Shown piece by piece: positions 35,714 through 45,304 of a DNA stretch of 64,000 nt. Within the stretch, counting starts at the first letter, position 1; every line of letters starts with the position of its first letter. Below the pieces are notes generated by a model. It searched no databases. It was not told the origin of the DNA and worked only from the letters and a program-made list of their open reading frames with translations. Position numbers and translations under genes: made by a program. This DNA comes from Cognatishimia activa (lineage in GTDB: Bacteria; Pseudomonadota; Alphaproteobacteria; Rhodobacterales; Rhodobacteraceae), in contig NZ_CP060010.1 in assembly GCF_017798205.1 (NCBI RefSeq), positions 558,001 through 622,000 of the forward strand, read 5' to 3'.

Positions 35714-36682
35714 ATGCCAATTAGCCCCGAACTCTTAATCTATGGTTTGATTTTTGTCGGTGTCGTCGTTCTGGTCGAAGGCGCCTATCTGACCGTATTC
35801 GGCAAGTCCATCAGCCTGAACAACCGCGTCAGCCGCCGCCTGGACATGATGGAAAAGGGCCAGAAACGCCAAGACGTTCTGGAACAGCTCCGCAAGGAAA
35901 TGGCAGCCCACGCAAAGACCGGAGGCATTCCGCTCTATTCCCTGCTGGCCTCTAAGGCTCAGCGCGCGGCGATCGCATTTTCGCCGCAACAGCTGATGAT
36001 GATTATGGGCGTTCTCGCCGGCATGGCCTTTATGGCCATGACCATCGCGACCAACACAGGGCCGATGGTCAACGCAGTGATTGCCGCCGCCGTTGGCGTG
36101 GGAGGCGTCTACACTTGGGTCAGCATGAAAGCCAACAAACGTATGGCTTTGATCGAAGAGCAACTGCCCGACGCGATTGAACTGATGGTGCGCAGCCTGA
36201 AAGTTGGTCACCCGTTTTCTTCTGCCATTCAAATCGTTGCCAAGGAACTACCAGATCCGCTGGCCACAGAGTTTGGCATGATTGCTGACGAAAGCGCCTA
36301 TGGCCGCGATGTGGCCGAGGCCCTGAAGGAAATGGCCGAACGTCTGGATATGCAAGACATGCGCTTTCTGGCCGTTGCCGTGGCGATCCAACAGCAATCC
36401 GGTGGCAACCTCGCCGAGATCCTCGCAGGTCTGTCCCGCGTGATCCGCGCCCGCTTCCGCCTGTTCCGCCGTGTGAAAGCCATCACCGCCGAGGCGCAAT
36501 GGTCGGGCAAGTTCCTGTCAGGCTTCCCTGTCGCCGCTTTGATTTTCATCAACGTCAGCGACCCGAACTATTATGACGGCGTGCGCGATCATCCACTGTT
36601 CATCATGGGTTGTATCGCCGTGGGCATGTTCCTGGCCGCGAACCTCTTCGTGATGCGCATTCTCACGAACATCAAAGTGTAG
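35714..36682 (+). CDS. tadB: Tad platform protein TadB
   Basis: A 322-residue integral inner-membrane protein of the T2SSF/GspF type. Membrane segments lie near residues 5-25, 95-115, 120-135, 270-285 and 295-315, flanking the cytoplasmic T2SSF region with EQLPDAIELMVRSLKVGHPFS and the closing YPAALIFINVSDPN-like segment. It pairs with TadC as the platform that the ATPase CpaF contacts. Begins 5 bases after cpaF. Confidence 0.93.
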   Translation: MPISPELLIYGLIFVGVVVLVEGAYLTVFGKSISLNNRVSRRLDMMEKGQKRQDVLEQLRKEMAAHAKTGGIPLYSLLASKAQRAAIAFSPQQLMMIMGVLAGMAFMAMTIATNTGPMVNAVIAAAVGVGGVYTWVSMKANKRMALIEEQLPDAIELMVRSLKVGHPFSSAIQIVAKELPDPLATEFGMIADESAYGRDVAEALKEMAERLDMQDMRFLAVAVAIQQQSGGNLAEILAGLSRVIRARFRLFRRVKAITAEAQWSGKFLSGFPVAALIFINVSDPNYYDGVRDHPLFIMGCIAVGMFLAANLFVMRILTNIKV

Positions 36683-36691
36683 GAGTGGAAG

Positions 36692-37672
36692 ATGCCGATT
36701 TTTGACACTTTGACCACGATCCTCACCGGTGCTCTCGGCCCCTTTGGCCCGATCATCGCAGTCGGTGTGCTTGGCCTTGGCATCATCGCGGTTGCCATTG
36801 TCTTGATGCTCAAAGAGCGCGACGACCCGATGACCAAACTGGCCAACGCCGGTCGCGAAGGCGCGGTGGTGAAGAAACCTGAGACAAAGAAAGAAAAGCT
36901 GCGTCGCGCGTCTCCGAACGAGAAACTTGCGAAGTACAAAGCCTTTCTGGAGCCCAAAGACCAAGAAGAACTCTCTTCTGTACGCCTGAAACTTATTCAG
37001 GCCGGGTATCAGTCGCAGGACGCAGTGCGCGCCTTCTACCTTGCGCAATTGGCGCTTGGCATCATCGGTTTGATTTTGGGCGTGGCCTATTTCGTGACCG
37101 CTCTGGACACTGAAACCGCCACCACGCAACAGACAATCATGTACGTGCTTGGCCCTGGTGCCGCGGGATATTTCCTGCCGAAATACTGGATCACCCGCCG
37201 CGTAGAAGCCCGCAAAGAAGAGATCACCTATGGCTTTCCTGACAGTCTGGACATGATGCTTGTCTGCGTCGAAGCGGGCCAATCTATGGACCAGGCCATC
37301 ATCCGCGTCGCCGCTGAACTGCGTGCCTCATACCCGTCTTTGGCCGACGAATATGAAATCGTTGCCCATGAGATGAAAGCCGGTAAGGACAAATCTCAGG
37401 TGCTGACAGATATGGGTGAGCGCTGCGGCGTGCCTGATGTCTCAAGCTTTGTGACCGTGATGAACCAATCCCAATCCTTCGGTACGCCAATTTCCGAAGC
37501 CCTGCGGGTGTACTCGGGCGAGATGCGTGACAAACGTGTGATGCGCGCCGAAGAAGCCGCAAACAAGTTGCCAACCAAGATGACCCTTGCCACAATGATG
37601 CTGACGGTGCCGCCGCTCTTGATCATTCTGGTCGCGCCGTCGATCGCGAATATTATGAACTTCGGCGGGTAA
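36692..37672 (+). CDS. tadC: Tad platform protein TadC
   Basis: A 326-residue TadB paralogue with the same T2SSF architecture: membrane segments at about 20-40, 118-135, 145-160 and 300-320, and a central YGFPDSLDMMLVCVEAGQSMDQAI segment like TadB's. Starts 9 bases after tadB. Confidence 0.92.
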   Translation: MPIFDTLTTILTGALGPFGPIIAVGVLGLGIIAVAIVLMLKERDDPMTKLANAGREGAVVKKPETKKEKLRRASPNEKLAKYKAFLEPKDQEELSSVRLKLIQAGYQSQDAVRAFYLAQLALGIIGLILGVAYFVTALDTETATTQQTIMYVLGPGAAGYFLPKYWITRRVEARKEEITYGFPDSLDMMLVCVEAGQSMDQAIIRVAAELRASYPSLADEYEIVAHEMKAGKDKSQVLTDMGERCGVPDVSSFVTVMNQSQSFGTPISEALRVYSGEMRDKRVMRAEEAANKLPTKMTLATMMLTVPPLLIILVAPSIANIMNFGG

Positions 37673-37682
37673 CGGGCACTTT

Positions 37683-38258
37683 ATGACACGGCATTTGGGG
37701 ACAGGTTCTCTGGCCCCTCTCTTTTTCATCCTGACTTTGGCCGCCTGCGACACTGGCGGCCTTGGCGCATCCAAGGACAGCCCTTTTGCGCCTGATATCG
37801 ACACGCGCGCCGAGGCCGTGGATCCTTTGCTCGTCGGCCATCGCCTGATGGAAGCCCGCGAGTATGAGCTCGCCCTGAAATCCTATACCCGCGCGGCAGG
37901 GCAGCAGGGATTTACCGCCGAGGTGCTTGCGTCTCTGGCCACCGCCAACATTGGCCTTGGTCGATTGGGCCAAGCAGAAACGCAACTGCGCCAAGCGATT
38001 GAAGCCGATGAAACCCGCCCGGAAATCTGGAACAATCTTGGCGTCGTCCTCATGGAACGCGGCGAAACCGCCGAAGCGGCGCAGATTTTCCGCAAGGCCT
38101 ATGCGATGGACAATGGCCAAAGTGACTCAGTTCGGGACAATTTACGCTTAGCGCTCGCAAAATTGGAAAATTCGGCATATGATGGCGAACAATTAGATCA
38201 AGAGTTCAAACTGGTGCGTTTGGGCAATGGGGGCTACCTGCTGACCGGCGCGCCATAA
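37683..38258 (+). CDS. tadD: TPR lipoprotein TadD
   Basis: A 191-residue lipoprotein (lipobox LTLAAC near residue 21) with tandem tetratricopeptide repeats between about residues 50 and 150 (MEAREYELALKSYTRAAGQQG, RPEIWNNLGVVLMERGETAEAAQIF). TadD proteins act in the envelope during Flp pilus assembly, possibly as pilotins. Starts 10 bases after tadC. Confidence 0.9.
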   Translation: MTRHLGTGSLAPLFFILTLAACDTGGLGASKDSPFAPDIDTRAEAVDPLLVGHRLMEAREYELALKSYTRAAGQQGFTAEVLASLATANIGLGRLGQAETQLRQAIEADETRPEIWNNLGVVLMERGETAEAAQIFRKAYAMDNGQSDSVRDNLRLALAKLENSAYDGEQLDQEFKLVRLGNGGYLLTGAP

Positions 38259-38292
38259 TTGGACAGGGCAAGAGCAGTAAAGGACGCAGAAA

Positions 38293-39141
38293 ATGCGCCA
38301 ATTGACCCTTATCGGCCTTGGGCTAAGTGCGACTCTCGCTTTGGCGGGATGTCAAAAGGCGACCGAAGCCGAAGTGGAACGCGCGGTTGAAGCGATCAAC
38401 GCCGTCGACGAAGCCAATATGAACGACATCATGCTGACCATGGCCGATCCGGCAGAGTCAGTGGCCTATTTCTCGAAGAAAGCCGCCGAAGATCCCAAAC
38501 GCGTTGATTTCCAACGCGGCTGGGCGATCTCTCTGGTCCGCGCCAAGCGCAGCGAAGAGGCCGTGGCCGCGTGGAAGCGCGTGGTGAAACTGCCAGAGTC
38601 CACTCTGGACGATCAGGTCGATCTGGCCGATGCGCTGATCCGTGCCGGGCGTTGGGACGAGGCCGACAAAGTACTGGACAGCGTACCTCCGACGCATGAG
38701 AGCTTTAAGCGCTATCGCCTTGAAGCCATCGTTGCTGACAGCAATCAGGAATGGGACAAGGCGGATAGCTTCTATGAGATCGCCGTGGGCCTGACGACCC
38801 GTCCTGCGGGTGTTCTGAACAACTGGGGCTATTCCAAACTCAGCCGTGGCGATTTCACCGCCGCCGAACGCCTGTTCATGGATTCTCTACGCAATGATGA
38901 CAGCCTGTTCACTGCCAAGAACAACCTCGTTCTGGCGCGCGGCGCACAGCGCAACTACACCCTGCCAGTGATCCCATTGGAACAGACTGAAAAAGCGCAG
39001 CTTTTGCACACGCTGGCTCTGTCGGCGATCAAACAGGGCGATGTGCAAACCGGCAAAGCGCTGCTGCGCGAAGCCATCGACACGCATCCGCAGCACTTTG
39101 AAGCCGCGGTCCGGTCCCTGCGCGCTCTGGAAAGCACCTGA
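38293..39141 (+). CDS. Second TPR lipoprotein of the Tad locus
   Basis: A 282-residue lipoprotein (lipobox LALAGC near residue 19) with several TPR-like repeats (about residues 50-265), ending in a segment with LLHTLALSAIKQGDVQTGKALLREAID. Related to TadD by architecture, not by close sequence. Its stop overlaps the cpaA ATG by 1 base, so the two genes are coupled. A role with TadD in secretin or pilin handling is inferred from position. Confidence 0.88.
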   Translation: MRQLTLIGLGLSATLALAGCQKATEAEVERAVEAINAVDEANMNDIMLTMADPAESVAYFSKKAAEDPKRVDFQRGWAISLVRAKRSEEAVAAWKRVVKLPESTLDDQVDLADALIRAGRWDEADKVLDSVPPTHESFKRYRLEAIVADSNQEWDKADSFYEIAVGLTTRPAGVLNNWGYSKLSRGDFTAAERLFMDSLRNDDSLFTAKNNLVLARGAQRNYTLPVIPLEQTEKAQLLHTLALSAIKQGDVQTGKALLREAIDTHPQHFEAAVRSLRALEST

Positions 39142-39626
39142 TGGAGCTCACACCTTGGGCGGCCAGCTGGTTTCTGCCCTTTGTCACTCCGATCTGCATC
39201 TATGTCGCCTATATGGACATGAAGTCCATGCGCATTCCGAACCCATCTGTGGTGGCCCTCTTCGCTGTGTTTGCGATCGTGGGTCTAGTGGCGCTTCCCT
39301 TTGATGTTTACCTTTGGCGCTATGTTCACCTCGTGGTCGCGCTGCTCATCGGTATGGGCCTGAATGCAGGTGGCCTCGTCGGGGCCGGAGACGCCAAATT
39401 TGTCGCCGCAGCCGCGCCTTTCGTGGCGCTCGCGGATCTCTCCCAGATCGCCCTGATCTTTGCCACAGCCCTTCTGGCGGCATGGCTCGCACATCGGGTC
39501 GCCAAGCACACTGCCATTCGTCGGATGTTCCCGGACTGGGACAGTTGGACCATGAAAAAAGACTTCCCTATGGGTTTGGCTCTGGGGCCTACTTTGGTGG
39601 TCTATCTGGCGACACCATTCCTTTAA
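39141..39626 (+). CDS. cpaA: Prepilin peptidase CpaA (TadV)
   Basis: A 161-residue aspartic protease of the A24 family that cleaves the Flp prepilin leaders after the Gly. Membrane helices fill the chain; catalytic aspartates are in YMDMKSMRIPNP (about residue 24) and in the GAGDAKFVAA motif near residue 84. It lacks the N-methylation domain, as usual for the Tad type. Ends the tad transcript; the next gene has its own gap of about 150 bases. Confidence 0.94.
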   Translation: MELTPWAASWFLPFVTPICIYVAYMDMKSMRIPNPSVVALFAVFAIVGLVALPFDVYLWRYVHLVVALLIGMGLNAGGLVGAGDAKFVAAAAPFVALADLSQIALIFATALLAAWLAHRVAKHTAIRRMFPDWDSWTMKKDFPMGLALGPTLVVYLATPFL

Positions 39627-39774
39627 CACGTTAAAATAAAAACATATTTTCCAGAGTTGCGGCCAGTTTCGCAGGGTCCGACCGTCTCTCACGTCATTAA
39701 AGTTGACACCCAAGCGCCTCATTTTCGCCACGGGACCTGTTCACCTTAGGGCCAAGACTATCTGAGGCCCCAAT

Positions 39775-41094
39775 ATGAATATCCAACTCAACGACACGAC
39801 AGTGACGCCCCCTCCGGCACCCAAACGCATGGAGGACATGCAACTGCCTATCGTTATGATGCGCGATATTCTGATCAAAACCATGTTCCGCAAGAACGTG
39901 ACGCTGGTCAGCGAAGTGGCCGAGGCGATTTGCCTTCCCGTCGCCGTCACACAAGAACTGATCGATCTGGCGCGTGGTCAAAAATTCCTCGAAGCCACCG
40001 GTACACTGAACGCCAACAACGCCAACGAAATGGGCTACCAGCTCACCGACGAAGGCCGCGCCCGTGCGCAGGATGCCTTGGCGCAGTCAGAATACTACGG
40101 CGCGATGCCCGTACCGCTGGACATTTATGCCGAGCAGGTGAAACGCCAGTCCATCCGCAACATTCAGGTCACGCGCACGCAATTGACTGACGCCATGGGG
40201 CATCTGGTTCTGCCAGATAATCTGCTGGATCACCTCGGCCCTGCGGTCTCTGCCGGTCGCTCGATCCTGATGTATGGCCCTCCGGGGAACGGTAAATCCT
40301 CGATCTCTAACGGGATCCGCGACTCTTTGGGCGACAAGATCTTTGTGCCACGCGCTGTGGAATACGCAGGCCAAGTCATCACCGTTTATGACCCTATCGT
40401 GCACTCCAAAGCCGAAAGCGAAGGAGAAGGCGAAGACCGGTTCGCCCTGCGATTGCGTCGCGAGTTTGACACGCGCTATGTGCGCTGTGAGCGTCCGACG
40501 GTTGTAACCGGAGGCGAGCTGACACTGGACATGCTGGATCTGGTCTATAACCCCGTGGCCCGCACCTATCAGGCGCCGCTGCAACTCAAGGCCGCAGGCG
40601 GTGTCTTCATCGTCGACGACCTGGGCCGTCAGCAAGAGCCACCACAAGCGCTGATCAACCGCTGGATTGTCCCACTTGAAGAAGGCCGCGACATCCTCGC
40701 GCTGCAATCTGGTGAGAAATTCGAGACACCCTTTGACACGCTGGTGATCTTCTCGACAAACTTCCACCCCAACGAGATCTTTGACCAAGCCGCTCTGCGC
40801 CGAATCTTTTTCAAGATCAAAGTCGATGGGCCAAGCCAGGAAGACTTCCTCAAGATCTTTGGCCTCGTGGCACGTGCGAAAGGCCTGCAGCTTGATGAAC
40901 AGGCGCTCGTCCATCTGATGAAAGTCCGCTACCCCGAGATCAACAACGTCTATGCGAACTATCAACCGGGTTTCCTGATCGATCAGATGATCTCGATCTG
41001 CGACTTCGAGGCGATGCCGCGTCAGATGTCGCCCGACCTCATCGACCGCGCCTGGGCGAATATGTTTGTGAAAGACGAGGAAATCACAAAGTAG
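39775..41094 (+). CDS. AAA+ ATPase associated with the Tad locus (function unknown)
   Basis: A 439-residue protein. An N-terminal winged-helix-like segment (residues about 25-110: IVMMRDILIKTMFRKNVTLVSEVAEAICLP) precedes an AAA+ core with Walker A GPPGNGKSS (168-176), a Walker B in GGVFIVDDLGRQ (about 278-289), sensor-type asparagine in VIFSTNFHPNEIF and an arginine-finger-like RRIFFKIKV. Family members are described only as ATP-binding proteins with predicted chaperone-like activity, often next to Flp pili. The gene follows cpaA on the same strand after 150 bases, so shared regulation is likely but not proven. It could remodel pilus parts or act as a regulator. Confidence 0.85.
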   Translation: MNIQLNDTTVTPPPAPKRMEDMQLPIVMMRDILIKTMFRKNVTLVSEVAEAICLPVAVTQELIDLARGQKFLEATGTLNANNANEMGYQLTDEGRARAQDALAQSEYYGAMPVPLDIYAEQVKRQSIRNIQVTRTQLTDAMGHLVLPDNLLDHLGPAVSAGRSILMYGPPGNGKSSISNGIRDSLGDKIFVPRAVEYAGQVITVYDPIVHSKAESEGEGEDRFALRLRREFDTRYVRCERPTVVTGGELTLDMLDLVYNPVARTYQAPLQLKAAGGVFIVDDLGRQQEPPQALINRWIVPLEEGRDILALQSGEKFETPFDTLVIFSTNFHPNEIFDQAALRRIFFKIKVDGPSQEDFLKIFGLVARAKGLQLDEQALVHLMKVRYPEINNVYANYQPGFLIDQMISICDFEAMPRQMSPDLIDRAWANMFVKDEEITK

Positions 41095-41140
41095 GGGATC
41101 CTCCATTGCGCTAAAGGCGCATTTCGGTCATGACACTTTC

Positions 41141-41833
41141 ATGACACCCCGCATCAAAGCCCTCTCCGTCCATTTGCTCACCGCGTCAGGTGCTGTTTTC
41201 GCAATGCTTGCGATGCTGGCCGCTGTAGACGCGAAATGGAGCCTTATGTTCCTTTGGCTCGTGGTGGCCTTTGCGGTGGACGGGATCGACGGGCCTTTGG
41301 CGCGGAAATATGACGTCAAAAAGAATGCTGCCGAGTTTGACGGGGTCCTCTTGGACCTCATCATCGACTATCTGACCTATGTGTTCATTCCGGCTTTTGC
41401 CCTCTTCAAATCGGGGTTGATGGCAGGCTGGACCGGATGGTTTGCAATCATCGTCATCACCTTCGCCAGCGCTTTGTACTTCGCCGATACACGCATGAAA
41501 ACAAAGGACAATTCCTTCTCGGGCTTCCCGGGATGTTGGAACATGCTGGTTATAGTGATCTTTGCCATCGAGCCGAATTTCTGGGTATCTCTGGCCTTGG
41601 TAAGCCTATTGGCCCTCGCGATGTTCCTGCCCCTGCGCTTTATCCACCCGGTACGCACCGAGCGCTGGCGCGTGGTGTCTCTGCCGATGGCGCTGGCATG
41701 GACGGTCTTTGCGGGCTGGGCCGCTTGGGTCGATTTCCACCCGGAAAGCTGGGCGCATTGGGGGCTGATTGTGACATCGGTCTATCTAACCCTCGTTGGC
41801 ATCGTGCAGCAGATCATCCCCGAGCGCGGCTAG
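41141..41833 (+). CDS. pcs: Phosphatidylcholine synthase
   Basis: Integral membrane CDP-alcohol phosphatidyltransferase that condenses CDP-diacylglycerol with choline to phosphatidylcholine. The 230-residue protein has the Pcs-specific motif DGIDGPLARKY with the following G-x3-D-x3-D (GVLLDLIID), at about residues 47-80, and several membrane helices. PC synthesis by this route is a typical alphaproteobacterial trait. The ATG follows the ATPase stop by 46 bases. Its stop overlaps the convergent ogt stop region. Confidence 0.92.
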   Translation: MTPRIKALSVHLLTASGAVFAMLAMLAAVDAKWSLMFLWLVVAFAVDGIDGPLARKYDVKKNAAEFDGVLLDLIIDYLTYVFIPAFALFKSGLMAGWTGWFAIIVITFASALYFADTRMKTKDNSFSGFPGCWNMLVIVIFAIEPNFWVSLALVSLLALAMFLPLRFIHPVRTERWRVVSLPMALAWTVFAGWAAWVDFHPESWAHWGLIVTSVYLTLVGIVQQIIPERG

Positions 41834-42285
41834 ATCAAAAGCCCCGCCGCGCATTCATGGCGCAAGAGCGCGACTTTCGTCTCAACACCCCCTGCTCCGG
41901 AAAAACCGGTCAGCTTGCCGCCTGCCCCCATGACGCGATGGCAGGGAATGATGATCGGGATCGGATTGCCACCGCAAGCGCCGCCAACGGGCTGGGCCGA
42001 AACACCAAGAGCTTTGGCGATATCGCCATAGGTGACTGTGTCTCCGAAAGGGATCTTGAGCATCTCATCACAGACAGCGCGTTGAAAATCGCTGCCATGG
42101 ACACGCAAAGGCAGGTCAAAGGCCGTCAGATCTCCAGCAAAATAGGCCGCCAGCTGCGCGACCGCCTCGTCTAGCACGTCCGCATGACCTTGAGGCTCCC
42201 CGACCCAATCAAGTCGTGTGATCTCGCCGTTTTCTTCTGTGATGGAAAGACGCCCAACAGGGCTATCGAAACATTGAACCGCCAT
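41830..42285 (-). CDS. ogt: Methylated-DNA-protein-cysteine methyltransferase
   Basis: A 151-residue suicide repair protein that takes the methyl group from O6-methylguanine onto C115 of the PCHRV motif. The winged-helix DNA-binding segment VTYGDIAKALG and the following NPIPIIIPCHRV are conserved. The N-terminal domain is short, as in single-domain Ogt rather than Ada. Minus strand, 82 bases downstream of ileS. Confidence 0.95.
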   Translation of the reverse strand: MAVQCFDSPVGRLSITEENGEITRLDWVGEPQGHADVLDEAVAQLAAYFAGDLTAFDLPLRVHGSDFQRAVCDEMLKIPFGDTVTYGDIAKALGVSAQPVGGACGGNPIPIIIPCHRVMGAGGKLTGFSGAGGVETKVALLRHECAAGLLI

Positions 42286-42303
42286 GGGGGAACTGTTTCA
42301 AAC

Positions 42304-42360
42304 GGTTGCCTGAAAGGCAACCCGCGCGGCCCGGCCTCCTCGTTGGGAGCGGGCCGCGCG
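42304..42360 (-). terminator. Tandem hairpins after ileS
   Basis: An 11-bp GC-rich stem (42323-42333 with 42350-42360) and a second 7-bp stem (GGTTGCC/GGCAACC, 42304-42322) lie between the ileS stop and the ogt start on the minus strand. No T run follows, so they may pause or process the mRNA rather than end it. Confidence 0.5.
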
Positions 42361-42367
42361 ACGTTCT

Positions 42368-45304
42368 TTAGAACAGGCCAGCCGCGCGCAACTCACGCAA
42401 CGCATCCGCATCGCGCAGGGTCACGTCTGGGAAGTCCGCGTCGGTGCCAACCTCAGGCAGGATCTTCCAGGAGCGCTGGCATTTGTTGCCCTCAGCCTTG
42501 GCAAAGACCACAGCCACACCGTCCACCTCAGGCAGCGAGAACGCGCCCTCTGGCCCTGCGCCCTCGGTCACAGAGATTGCAGAGGTGATGCAGATGTCTT
42601 CGAACTCAACAGACGTCAGCAAAGCCGCTAATTCAGCATCCGCCACAAAGACCTGAGGCGCTGCTTCAAGCGAAGAGCCGATGACTTTATTTGTCCGCTC
42701 GACCTCCAGAGCCGCCGTCACAACACGACGTGCAGCCCGGACCTTTGCCCACTTTGCAGCCAGATCGGCATCGAGCCACGCCTTTGGCGTTTCCGGCATG
42801 TCGACCAGATGGATCGAGCTGCCCTCTTCAGGGAAACGCTCAAGCCAAACCTCTTCCATGGTAAAGACCAGGATCGGCGCAAGCCAGGTGGTCAGACGCT
42901 CAAACAGGATATCCATGACCGTCCGCGCAGAACGGCGGCGCAGCGTGTTGCCGTCACAATAGAGCGCATCCTTGCGGATATCGAAATAAAAGGCCGACAG
43001 ATCCACAGTCGCAAAGTTGAAGATCGCGGAATAAACCCCTTGGAAATCAAAGGCCTGATAGCCCTCGCGGACCTTCACATCGAGCTCTGCGAGGCGATGC
43101 AACACCCAACGCTCGAGCTCTGGCATCTCGGCAGGATCCACCCGATCCTCTTCGGAGAAATTGCCCAGAGCGCCCAGCATATAACGCATGGTATTGCGCA
43201 ACCGGCGATAGCCATCGGCCACGCCTTTCAGGATCTCTGGCCCGATCCGCTGGTCTGCGGTGTAGTCGGTCTGCGCCACCCAAAGCCGCAGGATATCCGC
43301 GCCATATTGCTTGATGACTTCCTCAGGCACGATGGTGTTGCCGAGGGATTTGGACATCTTCATGCCCTTCTCATCCAGCGTGAAACCATGGGTCACAACA
43401 TTGCGATACGGCGCCCGGCCCTTCGTACCACAGGCCTGCAAGAGTGATGAATGGAACCACCCGCGATGCTGGTCAGTGCCTTCCATATAGACATCGGCAA
43501 TGCCGTCCTCGGTGCCATCTTCGCGGTCGCGCAGAACGAATGCGTGGGTGGAACCCGAGTCAAACCACACGTCCAGCACGTCATAGACCTGCTCATAATC
43601 CGCTGGGTCTACGATGCCGTCCAGAACCTTGCCCTTAAAACCATCGGTGTACCAAACATCCGCACCATCTGCGTCAAACGCGGCCACGATGCGCGCGTTG
43701 ACCTCTTCGTTGCGCAAGAGGAAATCCGCATCGGTCGGCAGAGCGCCCTTCTTGGTGAAACAGGTCAGCGGCACACCCCAAGCGCGTTGACGGGACAGAA
43801 CCCAGTCAGGCCGCGCTTCGATCATGGAATAAAGACGGTTGCGGCCGGTTTGCGGCGTCCATTTCACCAGCTCGTCAATCGAACGCAACGCGCGCTCACG
43901 GATCGAGGTGCCCATCTCGTCCTGACCATCGCCCACAGTGCGGTCGACGCTCGCAAACCACTGCGGCGTGTTGCGATAGATGATCGGAGCCTTCGAGCGC
44001 CAAGAATGCGGATAGCTGTGTTTGATCTTGCCACGCGCGAGCAACCCGCCGACTTCAACCAGTTTGTCGATCACGGTCTTATTCGCGTCGCCTTCGCCGC
44101 CCTTGCGGGACAGGATGTATTTCCCACCAAAGAACGGCAGATCCGCGCGGAAAGAGCCATCGTCCATCACGTTATAGGTGATGACTTGTTCAAGCATGCC
44201 GAGGTCACGGTAGAGTTCGAATTCCTCCATACCGTGAGACGGCGCGCAGTGAACAAAGCCTGTGCCTTCGGTGTCAGTCACGAAATCGGCCGCACGGAAA
44301 TCGCGAATGTCATCCCATTCGCCGTTGCTGCCCTCAGCGCCATTCAGCGGGTGGGTCAGTCCGATGCCTTCGAGATCAGACGCAGAAACATCCGCAACGC
44401 GTGTCCATTGATCGTCCTCAAGACGCGCGCGCTTGAACACATCCGCCGCGAGATTATCAGCCAACAGATATTTATCGCCAACATTGGCCCAGCATTCCTC
44501 TGGCGTTCCGGTGACCTCATAGAGGCCATAGGCGATATCCGCGCCATAAACGACGGCTTTGTTCGAAGGGATCGTCCAAGGCGTCGTCGTCCAGATCACC
44601 ACCTGAGCGCCGGCGAGCTTGTGATCTGTTGGCTCCGCCACCTTAAACTTCACCCAGATCGTGAAGCTTTCTTTGTCGTGGTACTCAACTTCAGCCTCTG
44701 CTAGAGCAGTCTTTTCCACCGGAGACCACATCACAGGCTTAGACCCCTGATAGAGCGTGCCGTTCATTAGGAACTTCATGAATTCCTCGGCAATGACCGC
44801 CTCGGCATGATAGTTCATCGTCAGATAAGGATCGGCCCAATTGCCGGTGATCCCGATGCGCTTGAATTCCTCGCGCTGGATGTCGACCCATTTGTCGGCA
44901 AAGGCACGACATTCCTGACGGAACTCGACCACGTCCACCGCATCTTTGTTTTTGCCCTTTTTGCGGTATTGCTCTTCGATCTTCCATTCGATCGGAAGAC
45001 CGTGACAATCCCAACCCGGCACATAGCGGCTGTCAAAGCCCATCATCTGATGGGAGCGCACGATCATGTCTTTGATGGTTTTGTTCAGAGCATGGCCGAT
45101 GTGCAGATGTCCGTTCGCATAAGGAGGGCCATCGTGCAGCGTAAACGGCTTACGGTCTTCTTTCTCGCGCAGGCGGTCATAAACGCCGATCTTCTCCCAT
45201 CGCTCCAGCCATTGGGGTTCACGTTTCGGCAGGCCTGCGCGCATGGGGAAATCGGTTTTCGGCAGGCTCAGGGTATCTTTGTATTCAGGTGTATCGGCGC
45301 ACAT
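42368..45304 (-). CDS. ileS: Isoleucyl-tRNA synthetase
   Basis: Class I synthetase of 978 residues. Signature HIGH (GHLHIGHALNK, near residue 66) and KMSKS (GMKMSKSLGN) motifs, the editing domain CP1 with WTTTPWTIPSNKAVVY, and WFDSGSTHAFV are seen. The C-terminus keeps only part of the zinc-binding region (NKCQRSWKI), as in other alphaproteobacterial forms. It is the first gene of a minus-strand unit, with an AT-rich promoter-like segment upstream of 45405. Confidence 0.97.
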   Translation of the reverse strand: MCADTPEYKDTLSLPKTDFPMRAGLPKREPQWLERWEKIGVYDRLREKEDRKPFTLHDGPPYANGHLHIGHALNKTIKDMIVRSHQMMGFDSRYVPGWDCHGLPIEWKIEEQYRKKGKNKDAVDVVEFRQECRAFADKWVDIQREEFKRIGITGNWADPYLTMNYHAEAVIAEEFMKFLMNGTLYQGSKPVMWSPVEKTALAEAEVEYHDKESFTIWVKFKVAEPTDHKLAGAQVVIWTTTPWTIPSNKAVVYGADIAYGLYEVTGTPEECWANVGDKYLLADNLAADVFKRARLEDDQWTRVADVSASDLEGIGLTHPLNGAEGSNGEWDDIRDFRAADFVTDTEGTGFVHCAPSHGMEEFELYRDLGMLEQVITYNVMDDGSFRADLPFFGGKYILSRKGGEGDANKTVIDKLVEVGGLLARGKIKHSYPHSWRSKAPIIYRNTPQWFASVDRTVGDGQDEMGTSIRERALRSIDELVKWTPQTGRNRLYSMIEARPDWVLSRQRAWGVPLTCFTKKGALPTDADFLLRNEEVNARIVAAFDADGADVWYTDGFKGKVLDGIVDPADYEQVYDVLDVWFDSGSTHAFVLRDREDGTEDGIADVYMEGTDQHRGWFHSSLLQACGTKGRAPYRNVVTHGFTLDEKGMKMSKSLGNTIVPEEVIKQYGADILRLWVAQTDYTADQRIGPEILKGVADGYRRLRNTMRYMLGALGNFSEEDRVDPAEMPELERWVLHRLAELDVKVREGYQAFDFQGVYSAIFNFATVDLSAFYFDIRKDALYCDGNTLRRRSARTVMDILFERLTTWLAPILVFTMEEVWLERFPEEGSSIHLVDMPETPKAWLDADLAAKWAKVRAARRVVTAALEVERTNKVIGSSLEAAPQVFVADAELAALLTSVEFEDICITSAISVTEGAGPEGAFSLPEVDGVAVVFAKAEGNKCQRSWKILPEVGTDADFPDVTLRDADALRELRAAGLF

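Noticed and set aside
39622-39635. TTTAACACGTTAAA after cpaA as a CtrA site or terminator.
   Set aside because: Half-site spacing is wrong for CtrA and the stem is too weak for a terminator; it includes the cpaA stop codon.
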